DNA of 54,209 bases. It comes from Bacteroidales bacterium. GTDB taxonomy: Bacteria > Bacteroidota > Bacteroidia > Bacteroidales > GWF2-38-335. Positions 44,168 through 53,863 of the stretch are shown here, one piece after another. Every line of letters starts with the position of its first letter. Position 1 is the stretch's first letter. The stretch lies in the NCBI GenBank assembly GCA_016936815.1, contig JAFGXD010000027.1:1-54209 (forward strand), written 5' to 3'. The notes below the pieces were generated by a model that made no database searches, was not told the origin of the DNA, and was given only the letters and a program-made list of their open reading frames with translations. A program made the translations under genes and the position numbers.

Positions 44168-46963
44168 TTAAAGCGGAAGTTGAATAAATTCAAACCTATT
44201 AGAGTCAATCATTATTTTCTCTGCAAATTTCTGAATATCAATCATTTTTTGATTTTTCAACTTTGTTACATAAGAATCATCAAGCAAATGATTTGTGTTG
44301 GTATAATAGGCTTTTAGATTGGTTAACCACCAATTGTTTTGCTTCATTTTTTCTTCCTTTTCCTTAATTTTGCTCTTAATGGAATTGTCAAGATAATGCT
44401 TTTCTAAACCATTGTCAATGAAGCTCTTAATCTCCTGATATGCCACCTTCTTTAATTCATCTGCTTTTTCGGGATCGCAATTAAAGCTTATTTGTATAGT
44501 GAAAATGTTTTCAGGAGATTTGGTAAGGTAACCTCTAACTCCCACTCCATAAGTTCCACCTTTTTCTTCTCTAATGGTTTCTGTATATCTAACATCCAAA
44601 ATATCTACAAAGGTCTCAAGTAATATCATATTGTCGATTGAATACTCCAATTTGCCGGAATAATTAATCAAAACCGTAGCTTTTGGAACTTTCATTTCAC
44701 TCTTAATAACCTTTTCTACAGGAGCTTTGGGTGTTCTAATTCCCAAATCTTTATACTTTTCTTCGGTAGCTTTTCCGGGAATACTGCCTATATATTTTTC
44801 CAACAATGGTTTTGCTTTTTCAGGATCTATATTTCCTACAAAAACAAAAGTGAAATCTCCCGGATTCGAAAATCTTTCTTTATAAATTGATTGCGAGCGA
44901 TTAAGTACAATTTTATCAAGAGTTTCAACTGTAAAAGGTGTTCTACGGGGATGGTAATTAGCCAATGTTACCTGAACAGTATCTCGAAAAGCCGTTGCCG
45001 GATTTTTGGATTTATTTTCCATATAAGTGGTCATTTTGCTTTTGTATGTCGAAAGCCCGGCTTCATCAAGTCTTGGGTAAAGAAAAGTTGCATGAATCAT
45101 TTCCAGCATTGTTTCTAAATCTTTGGGACTTGCATTTCCGTTAATATCTTCTCTTAACTCCGAAATAATAGTATAAACCGATGCATTTTTACCACTCAAA
45201 TATTTTGACAACTCAGTATTATTGTAGTTACCCAAGCCCGATTCGTTAGCAATACTTGAGGCAAATTCAGCAGAAAATTCATCTTCCAAACTGTATAAAG
45301 AAGAACCTCCGGGAGAAAATGCGGTAAATAGTATTTCATCTTCTTTATAGTCGGTTTTTTTAATAATTACTTTTGCCCCATTGCTAAGAATAAATTCGCT
45401 TGCACCGGTAAGCTTGTTTTCAGTAGTTTTTTCAATTTTACCGGGGTTAGGTAGTTTTTCAAACAAAGGTTTTGTAATAGCTTGAAAAACATAAGCTTCT
45501 ACTTTTGCATTGGAGGTTTTTTCAAACACAGAAAGCAGTTCTTTTTCGGAAGGAATCGATATTTCTGAGCTTTTTGGTCCAGTAACAACAACAATAACAT
45601 TATCTTTAGTAATCCACTGTTTGCCATATATATTAACATCCTCAACCTTTATTTCCGGCATATTTTTCTGAACAAACTTATAAGTATATTCAATGCCCGG
45701 TATTGGTTCCTGATTTAAAAAATGACTGAAATACTCCCATGTATAGCGCCCTGATTCTTCCTTTTCTTTTTCCTTAAAAGACTTTTCGTAGGCAATCATT
45801 AAATCTTTTTTAGCCATTTCCAACTCTTCCGGAGTAAAACCAAATTCAGCTATTTTTTTGTGTTCCAACAAGATTATTTCAAGACTTTCCAACGCTTTAT
45901 TATTTCCTACATAGGCTCTAGTACTAAAAGCATCTTTTGTTTTTTTCATAGAGCCATAATATCCAAAAGCCATACTAAATGCAGGATTCGGTTTTTGTGT
46001 ATATTCTCTTAATCTATTGTTTAGCATTTCGTTAAACAATCTTATCTTAATTCCTCTTAACAAATAATCCACAGTAGTTTTATCGGTAACCACATCGTGC
46101 TTATACGAAACCAAAACATTTGTCATTCTAGCTTCTTCATCGCTTGCAATGGCCACTCTTACTCCTTTATGGTCGGGGATTTCATAGTATTTTCTTTCCT
46201 TAACTTCCTTGGGCATTTTAAGCTTGGAAAACTGTTTTTTGATTTTTGCTTCCATTTCGGCAACATCAAAATCACCAATTGCTATTATTGCCTGCAAATC
46301 GGGTCTGTACCAGTCTTTGTAAAAACTTCTCAAAGCCTCGTAAGGTGCTTTATCAATAATATCAATACTACCTATTACATCTCGTTTTCCGTATTTTGAG
46401 CCTTCATAAACAATTTTATCGGTTTCAATTCCCAACCTAAAATCAGCTCCTCGTCTTGTTCTCCATTCTTCATGAATTACACCTCTTTCATTGTCAATTT
46501 CTTCGTCTTCATAACTTACCCCACCGGCCCAGTCGAAAAGAATTAGTAGCGCAGTATCAACATTTTCCTTAATATCTGTTGGCACTTTTTGCAGCATGTA
46601 ATTGGTAACATCGTGACTTGTAAAAGCGTTAATTTCGGGTCCGAATTTCATGCCAATCGATTGCAGGTAATTAATAATATCGTGCTTTTTAAAATTTTCG
46701 GTTCCATTAAAAGCCATGTGCTCGCAAAAATGAGCAAGCCCGTCCTGATTGTCTTCTTCCTGCATTGCTCCTGCATTTACTACTAAGAAGAATTCGGCTC
46801 GATTCTCAGGTTTTGAATTTTTTCTAATGTAATAAGTAAGGCCGTTTTCCAATTTACCAATTTTTACAGCGGGATCGGTTGGTAATTTTTCGGTTTTAGT
46901 TTGTGCAAGTGAAAAGTTAGTCAATACAACAAGTAGAGATAGAAAAGCTAAAACATTTTTCAT
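44168..46963 (-). CDS. M16-family zinc metalloprotease, exported
   Basis: A signal peptide (1-20, ending 'SLAQ') leads into two tandem M16 halves. The zinc-binding inverted motif HxxEH is His78-x-x-Glu81-His82 ('HFCEH'), with a downstream acidic motif 'ERGVIHEEW' near 159. The C-terminal halves contain 'FVFVGNIDPEKAKPLLEKYIGSIPG' and 'REEKGGTYGVG', as in periplasmic M16 proteases. The product has 931 residues. ATG 46963 is used because the upstream 28 codons spoil the signal peptide. It probably degrades small peptides in the periplasm. It is followed at its start side by a T9SS cargo gene on the same strand. Confidence 0.9.
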   Translation of the reverse strand: MKNVLAFLSLLVVLTNFSLAQTKTEKLPTDPAVKIGKLENGLTYYIRKNSKPENRAEFFLVVNAGAMQEEDNQDGLAHFCEHMAFNGTENFKKHDIINYLQSIGMKFGPEINAFTSHDVTNYMLQKVPTDIKENVDTALLILFDWAGGVSYEDEEIDNERGVIHEEWRTRRGADFRLGIETDKIVYEGSKYGKRDVIGSIDIIDKAPYEALRSFYKDWYRPDLQAIIAIGDFDVAEMEAKIKKQFSKLKMPKEVKERKYYEIPDHKGVRVAIASDEEARMTNVLVSYKHDVVTDKTTVDYLLRGIKIRLFNEMLNNRLREYTQKPNPAFSMAFGYYGSMKKTKDAFSTRAYVGNNKALESLEIILLEHKKIAEFGFTPEELEMAKKDLMIAYEKSFKEKEKEESGRYTWEYFSHFLNQEPIPGIEYTYKFVQKNMPEIKVEDVNIYGKQWITKDNVIVVVTGPKSSEISIPSEKELLSVFEKTSNAKVEAYVFQAITKPLFEKLPNPGKIEKTTENKLTGASEFILSNGAKVIIKKTDYKEDEILFTAFSPGGSSLYSLEDEFSAEFASSIANESGLGNYNNTELSKYLSGKNASVYTIISELREDINGNASPKDLETMLEMIHATFLYPRLDEAGLSTYKSKMTTYMENKSKNPATAFRDTVQVTLANYHPRRTPFTVETLDKIVLNRSQSIYKERFSNPGDFTFVFVGNIDPEKAKPLLEKYIGSIPGKATEEKYKDLGIRTPKAPVEKVIKSEMKVPKATVLINYSGKLEYSIDNMILLETFVDILDVRYTETIREEKGGTYGVGVRGYLTKSPENIFTIQISFNCDPEKADELKKVAYQEIKSFIDNGLEKHYLDNSIKSKIKEKEEKMKQNNWWLTNLKAYYTNTNHLLDDSYVTKLKNQKMIDIQKFAEKIMIDSNRFEFIQLPL

Positions 46964-47053
46964 TATAGTAAATCTATTAGTTAACAAAATTTTGGCTGAA
47001 AGATACAAGATTTTGTATTCAGTATTTCCTTTTTTATACAAAACCAAGTTTTC

Positions 47054-49033
47054 TTAGTTTTTTCCAACAACAATTTCTTTAACAACAATTTCATCGTTAA
47101 AAGATAATTTAAGTAAATAGAAACCTTCTGAAAGCCCTTCTTTAATAGGAATTATTTGTGTTCCTGAATTAGAAAACTGCTTTTCGAAATAATAAATTTC
47201 TTCCCCTAAAATCGACAAGACTGAAAGAGAAAATTTCTGTGGAGATTTTAATTCAAAAGAAATATTAAAATTGCCATTGGAAGGATTAGGATAAATATTT
47301 ACCTTGAAATTGTTATTGCTGAATTGTTCAATTCCCTCTCCAACAACATTATCCTCTAAATTTGAAACAGACTGACTGTAAGGACCTCCAACATCTTTTG
47401 CAGAACTTGAGGAATAACAAGCAGAAGGTTTTACAGCCGCAACCTGATAATAATAAACACCTGCCGGAGCGGTTTCGTCGGTGTAAGTATAGTTGGAAGC
47501 AGCTAAAGAATCAATTTGCATCATTGTGGAAGGAGATGTTCCCCTAAAAATCCTGTATTTAGAATAAGCAAAACCCTCGTAATGCTCCCATGTTAAGGCA
47601 AAACCCGTTGGAGTAGCCGGACTAACATTTAAGTGAATAGTTTTATGAAAATCTCCCATACCAACCACATTATCGCAAGTATCTACAATTGCAAGTTTGT
47701 ATTTTTCTGAATATGAAGAAGGATTTGAATTAGTATCAACAAACTCGCTTAAACCTGTAGCGGGAACATAACCAATAAAAGAATATCCTTCGGTAGATTC
47801 TCTGTAAACATTATAGCCATTAACCGGTAAATCTGCAATTGGCTCCCAAACAATTTTGTTATAAAGTCCTGAATTATCAACGGTTACCATGCATATTTCC
47901 TGAACATCTGTTACATACATAAAACAACCCGAACCGTCTGACAGAGTTTTAAGAAGGTAAACATTATTATCGGTTTCAAAAGTTTCTGGGTCGTAATTAA
48001 CAAATTTACCTGCTGCCGATAAACCACCATCGGAAGTTTCAATAAGATTGCCAATTGCGGGATCAATATCAAACCAATAAGTTCTGTTCCAAATTTCAGT
48101 TCCAGAGCTGTTCATTTTCAAAATTCCACTTCCTCCGGCCGGCGGATCCAACGTCATATATTTAAAGAGCACAGCATAACCTCCCGAAGATAATTCAGTT
48201 ACACTATAACCATTAGCATCTTCAGTATCCGGAAAAAATATTTGCGACCAAGTTTCTATTCCTGCAGAGTTTACTTTTAAAACATAAACCCCATTGCTGC
48301 TTCCTGAAACAATAAAACCATTATCGGAAGTTTGTTTCACAGAATATCCATATCCGGCAGCATAAGTATAATTCCATGTTTCGTTTCCTGAATCATCAAT
48401 TTTTATTAGATTTACCTCATAACCCGATGTAGCACCGGAATTTTCAGTTCCAACAACAACATATTGATTATCGGCAGTTTTTGCTATTTCATGATACTGC
48501 CAGTGATAGAATTCTTCCTGATAAATTTCCTGCCAAACAATATCGCCGCTTGCATTTGTTCTAACTATAAAACCGGCAAAATCTGCACTACCTGCAAAAA
48601 GATATCCACCATCGGAGGTTTGAACAATATCGTAAATTGCATCATTTTCCAAAAAATTGTAAGTTTTAGACCATAGTTTGTTTCCGGAAGCATCGATTTT
48701 TACAATGTAAGCATCTGTTCCGCTACCTGTTAAAGCTCCGGATGCTCCTGCAATAACATAGGAATTATCCGAACACAAAATCAATGAAGTTGAATTAGCT
48801 CCCAAACCCTCATCGTAAGTGTATTGCCACAAAACATCGCCGAATTGGTCGGTTTTCATTAATAAAGCCTTACCATCGGTTCCGCCTGTAATTAGGTAAC
48901 CATTGTCGGTGGTTTGAAGATGTTCAGTTCCGAATTCATGCTCGTAATTAAAATCGTACGATCTTTCAAAACTTACTTGAGAAAAACAGTTTATGGCAAT
49001 AAGAGCCAAGCAAAAAGAAAACAAACCTTTCAT
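47054..49033 (-). CDS. T9SS-exported protein with seven propeller-like repeats (paralogue A)
   Basis: After a signal peptide (about 1-18, 'CFSQ') come seven repeats of 45-55 residues of the form 'TSDNGYV..G...LIK.D.SGN..W...Y' (about 35-370), which suggest a seven-bladed beta propeller. Two fibronectin-III-like domains follow (about 380-560), with 'CMVTVDNSG' and 'DFHKTIHLNVSPATP', then the type A sorting domain ('IYPNPSNG', about 585-659). It lies 8 bases from the paralogue at 49042-51045 and is probably its co-transcribed partner. The propeller ligand is unknown. Confidence 0.85.
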   Translation of the reverse strand: MKGLFSFCLALIAINCFSQVSFERSYDFNYEHEFGTEHLQTTDNGYLITGGTDGKALLMKTDQFGDVLWQYTYDEGLGANSTSLILCSDNSYVIAGASGALTGSGTDAYIVKIDASGNKLWSKTYNFLENDAIYDIVQTSDGGYLFAGSADFAGFIVRTNASGDIVWQEIYQEEFYHWQYHEIAKTADNQYVVVGTENSGATSGYEVNLIKIDDSGNETWNYTYAAGYGYSVKQTSDNGFIVSGSSNGVYVLKVNSAGIETWSQIFFPDTEDANGYSVTELSSGGYAVLFKYMTLDPPAGGSGILKMNSSGTEIWNRTYWFDIDPAIGNLIETSDGGLSAAGKFVNYDPETFETDNNVYLLKTLSDGSGCFMYVTDVQEICMVTVDNSGLYNKIVWEPIADLPVNGYNVYRESTEGYSFIGYVPATGLSEFVDTNSNPSSYSEKYKLAIVDTCDNVVGMGDFHKTIHLNVSPATPTGFALTWEHYEGFAYSKYRIFRGTSPSTMMQIDSLAASNYTYTDETAPAGVYYYQVAAVKPSACYSSSSAKDVGGPYSQSVSNLEDNVVGEGIEQFSNNNFKVNIYPNPSNGNFNISFELKSPQKFSLSVLSILGEEIYYFEKQFSNSGTQIIPIKEGLSEGFYLLKLSFNDEIVVKEIVVGKN

Positions 49034-49041
49034 GAGAAAAA

Positions 49042-51045
49042 TTATTTAGAAATAACCAGTTGTTGAGTATAGATTTGATTGTTTAGTTTGATTCTAACCA
49101 GATACATTCCCGAATCTAATTCCTTTGTAGATAGCAATTTAGTGTATTTGCCGGGATTTACATCAGTTTGGATAGATTCGAAAACAACCTCTCCCATCAA
49201 ATTCAGAATACTAATTGAAACATCAGATTTTTCGAATAATTTGAATGAAATGTTTGAAATCCCATTACTAGGGTTTGGGAATACCTTGATGGCATTTTTG
49301 TTTGCTGAAATTTCGTCAACTGACTCGCCAAGACCATTATCTTCAAGGTTTGAAACAGATTGACTAAATGGTCCACCCACATCTTTTGCAACAGATGATG
49401 AATAGCATGGAACAGGTTTAACAGCCGCAACCTGGTAGTAAAGAGCAATAGAATCGGGAGCTGTAACATCGGTGTAAGTAAAATTGGAAGAAATAATTGA
49501 GTCTATTTGAACCAATGTTCCTTCACTTGTTCCTCTAAAAATTCTGTATTTAGAAAAAGTAAATCCCTGATAATGATCCCAGGTAAGAGCAAAGCCTGAA
49601 GGAGTTGCCGGAGAAACATTTAAGTGAATAGTTTTATGAAAATCACCGGTAGCGGTTTCAACACCACAAGTATCGATTATAGAAACTTTGTATTTATCGC
49701 TGTGAGTTCCGGGATTTGAAGTTAAATCGACAAATTCGCTTAAAGAAGTAGCAGGAACGTTACCAATAACTTCGAAACCTTCTGTAGTCTCTTTGTAAAC
49801 ATTATACGAAGCTGCAGGAGCGCTGGCGGAAGGCGACCAAATAACTTTGTTTTTGCCGGTGGTTGGATCAATTGTAACCATACAAATTTCCTGAATTTCA
49901 TCAAGGTAATTAAAGCAACCTTCACCATCCTGATTTGTTTTTAAAAGGTAATCGTTGGTATTAAGAATAATTCCTTCATCACTGTTATATTCATATTTTC
50001 CACAAACAAAATATCCATTGTCGGATGCAATTTTTACCTTGTAACCATAAGCAGAATTTGTGGAACCATATTCCTTCTCCCACAACTTATTACCATTAGC
50101 ATCAGTTTTTATCAAAACCGTGTGCATAACTTCCGGAGCAAAATATTGTTTTGTAGCAACAGAAATAATTGAACCATCCGAGCATGCAGCAAGATCATTT
50201 CCACCATATTGCCAATCGCCTAAAGTTTTTGTCCATAAAGTATCGCCTGCCAATGATAATTTTGCGACATGAATTCCTGAGGCAAATCCACCGGTTATAA
50301 TAGCATTATCGGTAGTAATATCAACGCTAAACAAATAAATAGTAGTCGATTCATTTGGATGTGGATAAAAAGTTTCCCATTCAGTTACTCCGGATGAATT
50401 GGCCTTTACAATCCATGCATTTCCGCTTCCAATAATTCCACTGTTTTTCTGACCACAAAGTACATAACCATTATCCGGGGAAATTGTCATACTATAAATG
50501 AAATCGTAGCTACTGCCACCGAAATATTGTGTCCATGTTTCGTTTCCACTTGCATCTGTTTTAATAAGAAATCCATCAGAATCTACATCGGAAGCATCAA
50601 TATATCCTGCAATTGCATATCCTCCATCGGAAGTTTGTTTTACCGAATAGGCTCTTTCACGACTTGTCGTTCCCAAAGTTTTTTCCCAAAGAACTTCGCC
50701 ATTAGAATCTGTTTTTATAAGGAAAATGTTTTGGTCAACATCATAATCTCCATAAAATCCACAAACTATGAAGCCGTTATCAGAAGTAATTTCCATAGAC
50801 ATTGGAAAATAGCCTTGAACAGAATTAATGTTCTTTCTCCATTGTTCAACACCGTATTCATCTAAACGAAGCAAAGAAACATATCCCTCAGAAGATGAAA
50901 CTAAAACGTAGCCATTGTCAGCGGTCTGAACCACATCAAATGATTCTTCAGCTAAATCTGTTCCGTAGTTTTTCTCGAAAGATATTTGAGAGAATGAACT
51001 TATGCAAAATCCTAATAACGATAGTAATAAGTAAACTTTTTTCAT
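49042..51045 (-). CDS. T9SS-exported protein with seven propeller-like repeats (paralogue B)
   Basis: The domain order is identical to the gene downstream: signal peptide ending 'SSFSQ', seven 'SDNGY...LIKTD..GN..W.K..G' repeats, two fibronectin-III-like domains and a type A sorting domain ('VFPNPSNG'). The fibronectin part is much more alike between the two than the propeller part; for example 'TGDFHKTIHLNVSPATPSGF' has a near-identical counterpart. The genes arose by tandem duplication. This copy is first on the minus strand and divergent from rsfS, with 194 bases between starts where no clear minus-strand promoter was found. Confidence 0.85.
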   Translation of the reverse strand: MKKVYLLLSLLGFCISSFSQISFEKNYGTDLAEESFDVVQTADNGYVLVSSSEGYVSLLRLDEYGVEQWRKNINSVQGYFPMSMEITSDNGFIVCGFYGDYDVDQNIFLIKTDSNGEVLWEKTLGTTSRERAYSVKQTSDGGYAIAGYIDASDVDSDGFLIKTDASGNETWTQYFGGSSYDFIYSMTISPDNGYVLCGQKNSGIIGSGNAWIVKANSSGVTEWETFYPHPNESTTIYLFSVDITTDNAIITGGFASGIHVAKLSLAGDTLWTKTLGDWQYGGNDLAACSDGSIISVATKQYFAPEVMHTVLIKTDANGNKLWEKEYGSTNSAYGYKVKIASDNGYFVCGKYEYNSDEGIILNTNDYLLKTNQDGEGCFNYLDEIQEICMVTIDPTTGKNKVIWSPSASAPAASYNVYKETTEGFEVIGNVPATSLSEFVDLTSNPGTHSDKYKVSIIDTCGVETATGDFHKTIHLNVSPATPSGFALTWDHYQGFTFSKYRIFRGTSEGTLVQIDSIISSNFTYTDVTAPDSIALYYQVAAVKPVPCYSSSVAKDVGGPFSQSVSNLEDNGLGESVDEISANKNAIKVFPNPSNGISNISFKLFEKSDVSISILNLMGEVVFESIQTDVNPGKYTKLLSTKELDSGMYLVRIKLNNQIYTQQLVISK

Positions 51046-51213
51046 ATAAACGGTTTTTAAAATTCAGCATGAAACTATAATAAATAAAAGACATTGAAGT
51101 AGATAATATCTATTTTTTTATAAACAATTGAATAAAAATGACGAAAGTTAACAATATGAAGTTAAATATTGTTTCAATTTTAAGTCAATCTTTAACAAAC
51201 CATAAAAATGTAT

Positions 51214-51221
51214 TAACTTTG
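51214..51221 (+). promoter_or_regulatory. -7 element of rsfS (TAACTTTG)
   Basis: A full TAnnTTTG match lies 19 bases before the ATG at 51240, inside a longer open frame that begins at 51138. This rules out the upstream start. The -33 site has only TTA. Confidence 0.42.
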
Positions 51222-51239
51222 CACTTTATTTATTTGAAA

Positions 51240-51605
51240 ATGATTAAAGACAATACTGAAAAATTGGTAAAGACCATAATTGAAGGCATACTTGAAAAGA
51301 AAGGCAGGGATGTTGTTAAAATTAACCTGAGCAAACTCGAAAACATGATTTGCAAATACTTTGTTATTTGTCATGCCGACAGCACTGTACAGGTTAACGC
51401 TATTGCCGATGCCGTGGAGGAATTCACAAAAAACAACCTCAAACAAAGAGTTTGGAAAAAGGAAGGTCATGAAAACTCACAATGGATACTTTTAGATTAT
51501 TCTAGTATTGTTGTGCATATTTTTCAGACCGAATACAGAAACTTCTACAACCTTGAGGGCTTGTGGGGAGATGCTGAAATAAAAAGAATAGAAAGTACTA
51601 ATTAA
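51240..51605 (+). CDS. rsfS: Ribosome silencing factor RsfS
   Basis: RsfS (Iojap family) binds protein L14 of the large subunit and blocks subunit joining in stationary phase. The 121-residue protein has the family segments 'KKGRDVVKINLSKLE', 'CKYFVICHADST' and 'WILLDYSSIVVHIF'. The ATG at 51240 matches the normal start and has a -7 box just before it; the frame extends 34 codons upstream, but that sequence is not conserved-looking. ftsH follows 14 bases later, an order I recall as common in Bacteroidota. Confidence 0.93.
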   Translation: MIKDNTEKLVKTIIEGILEKKGRDVVKINLSKLENMICKYFVICHADSTVQVNAIADAVEEFTKNNLKQRVWKKEGHENSQWILLDYSSIVVHIFQTEYRNFYNLEGLWGDAEIKRIESTN

Positions 51606-51619
51606 GTATTAATAAAAGT

Positions 51620-53590
51620 ATGGAAGAGAAGAAGAAGCCGGTGAAACCGAAGTTTAATATTTATTGGATTTACGGTTTAATTGCAGTAGCATTTATTGCT
51701 ATGACATTTCTGGAGCCGCAGGAAAGCGCTAAAGATCTTGAACCAAAGAAGTTTCAAGCTATTTTAAAAGATGGCGATGTTGAAAGAATTGTTTTGGTAA
51801 ATGAAGAATTTGCAGAAATATACATAAAAAAAGACAGCCTGGATAAGCATAAAGAAATAAAAGGCGATGGACCTCATTATAAAGTTCAAACCGGACCGGC
51901 CGACAAATTTATGGAGAAGGTTGAAGAGCTTCAAGTGGGGCAATCAGAAGCAGAACATGTTGTTATTGAACCTGAAAAGAGACACGATTATTTAGGTGAT
52001 GCACTTAGTTGGTTGCTGCCAATAATAATTATTGTAGCCATTTGGATTTTTATTTTCAGAAAAATGAGTGCCGGAGCAGGTGGCGGATCTCAAATTTTCA
52101 ATATAGGCAAATCGAAGGCACAACTGTTTGATAAAGAGACTCAAAGTAAGGTAAATTTTAACGATGTGGCAGGGCTGGATGAGGCCAAGGTGGAAATTAT
52201 GGAAATAGTTGACTTCCTGAAAAAACCCGAAAAATATACCCAATTAGGCGGAAAAATACCTAAAGGAGCCTTACTTGTTGGTCCTCCGGGTACAGGAAAA
52301 ACCCTATTAGCCAAAGCAGTTGCAGGCGAAGCAAATGTTCCCTTCTTTTCAATTTCAGGATCCGATTTTGTTGAAATGTTTGTAGGTGTTGGAGCATCAA
52401 GAGTTAGAGACCTTTTCCGTCAGGCCAAAACCAAAGCACCATGCATTGTTTTTATAGATGAAATTGATGCCATAGGCCGAGCAAGAGGCAAAAATCCAAA
52501 TCACGGAGCAAACGACGAAAGAGAAAATACTCTTAACCAATTACTTACCGAAATGGATGGTTTTGGAACCAATTCAGGAGTAATTATTTTAGCTGCAACA
52601 AACCGAGCAGATATTTTAGACAAAGCCTTGATGAGAGCCGGAAGATTCGATCGACAAATTCATGTTGAATTGCCGGAACTAAAAGAAAGAGAAGCAATAT
52701 TTAAAGTACATATAAAACCAATTAAAGTCGCTGATGATGTAAAAGTAGGATTTCTTGCCAAACAAACTCCCGGATTTTCTGGTGCCGACATTGCAAATAT
52801 ATGTAACGAAGCAGCTCTTATTGCAGCCCGTCACGACCACCCTAAAGTAACAAAACAGGATTTCTTAGATGCGGTTGACAGAGTAATTGGAGGATTAGAG
52901 AAAAAATCGAAAGTAGTTACAAGAACAGAAAAAACAACTATTGCTTATCATGAGGCCGGTCATGCAACAGTTTCATGGTTATTGGAATTTGCAAATCCAC
53001 TTGTTAAAGTAACAATTATTCCAAGAGGAAAAGCTCTGGGAGCAGCTTGGTATTTGCCGGAAGAGCGACAAATTACAACTAAAGAACAGATGTTGGACGA
53101 AATGTGTGCAACTTTGGGTGGAAGAGCTTCCGAAGAAATTAATTTTGGAAAAGTTTCATCAGGAGCTTTAAACGATTTGGAAAGAGTAACAAAATACGCT
53201 TATGCAATGGTTAGTTATTATGGAATGAGCGACAAAATTGGCAATATTTCTTACTACGATTCTACCGGACAAACCGAATTTGCCTTTACCAGACCATATT
53301 CAGAAAAAACCGCAGAACTTATTGACGAACAAGTTAAGGAAATTGTTGAAAGTCAGTATACCAGAGCCCTTGAAATTCTTAGATCTAATAAAGATGGTTT
53401 GGTTAATGTTGCAGGAAGACTATTGGAAAAGGAAGTTATTTTTAGCGACGATTTAGTTGATGTTTTTGGTGAGAGACAATTTAAAACCAGAGAAGAAGAG
53501 ATAGAATTTGAAACCAATGGCAAAGCTAAACCTGAGGACCTTGAAAATAAGGCAGAAACAATAATTCCTAATGAGGAAAACAAACAATAA
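51620..53590 (+). CDS. ftsH: ATP-dependent zinc metalloprotease FtsH
   Basis: FtsH is the membrane AAA+ protease. Two membrane helices (about 14-31 and 133-151) flank a periplasmic domain. The AAA module has Walker A 'GPPGTGKT' at 221-228, '[13 protein letters not shown]' and 'FIDEIDAIG'; the zinc site is 'HEAGH' at 444-448. The last 60 residues are an acidic, probably flexible tail. Length 656 is usual. It lies between rsfS and a small DUF2007 gene. Confidence 0.97.
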   Translation: MEEKKKPVKPKFNIYWIYGLIAVAFIAMTFLEPQESAKDLEPKKFQAILKDGDVERIVLVNEEFAEIYIKKDSLDKHKEIKGDGPHYKVQTGPADKFMEKVEELQVGQSEAEHVVIEPEKRHDYLGDALSWLLPIIIIVAIWIFIFRKMSAGAGGGSQIFNIGKSKAQLFDKETQSKVNFNDVAGLDEAKVEIMEIVDFLKKPEKYTQLGGKIPKGALLVGPPGTGKTLLAKAVAGEANVPFFSISGSDFVEMFVGVGASRVRDLFRQAKTKAPCIVFIDEIDAIGRARGKNPNHGANDERENTLNQLLTEMDGFGTNSGVIILAATNRADILDKALMRAGRFDRQIHVELPELKEREAIFKVHIKPIKVADDVKVGFLAKQTPGFSGADIANICNEAALIAARHDHPKVTKQDFLDAVDRVIGGLEKKSKVVTRTEKTTIAYHEAGHATVSWLLEFANPLVKVTIIPRGKALGAAWYLPEERQITTKEQMLDEMCATLGGRASEEINFGKVSSGALNDLERVTKYAYAMVSYYGMSDKIGNISYYDSTGQTEFAFTRPYSEKTAELIDEQVKEIVESQYTRALEILRSNKDGLVNVAGRLLEKEVIFSDDLVDVFGERQFKTREEEIEFETNGKAKPEDLENKAETIIPNEENKQ

Positions 53591-53645
53591 ATTTGTTAAT
53601 TCGATTTGAAATACTCATATTTATAAAATATTTAAAAATTAAAAA

Positions 53646-53852
53646 ATGGAAAGAAATTGGACAATGGCTTATTCAGTAAGCAAATTATACAGAGCAGAGT
53701 TAATAGTTAGAAAATTGCAGGACAATGAAATTGAAGCTCTTTTGATAAATAAAAAAGATACTGCAACCATGTCTTTTGGCTCAATTGAAATTTACGTTGA
53801 AAAAGAAAATCTTGATAAGGCTCTTGAAATAATAAAAGAAACCGGAATATAA
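53646..53852 (+). CDS. DUF2007-like putative signal-transducing protein
   Basis: The 68-residue protein has the ferredoxin-like pattern of DUF2007: 'YRAELIVRKLQDNEIEALLINKK' followed by 'IEIYVEKENLDKALEIIKE'. The N-terminus may start at ATG 53646 or at a second ATG six codons later. It is cytosolic, with no signal peptide. It sits between ftsH and cdsA, 55 and 11 bases from them. Its function is not known; the family is called putative signal-transducing because of its fusion partners. Confidence 0.78.
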   Translation: MERNWTMAYSVSKLYRAELIVRKLQDNEIEALLINKKDTATMSFGSIEIYVEKENLDKALEIIKETGI

Positions 53853-53863
53853 GAAAAAGGTAA

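Noticed and set aside
51138-51239. Upstream extension of rsfS
   Set aside because: The extra 34 codons overlap a TAACTTTG -7 box and do not resemble the family N-terminus.
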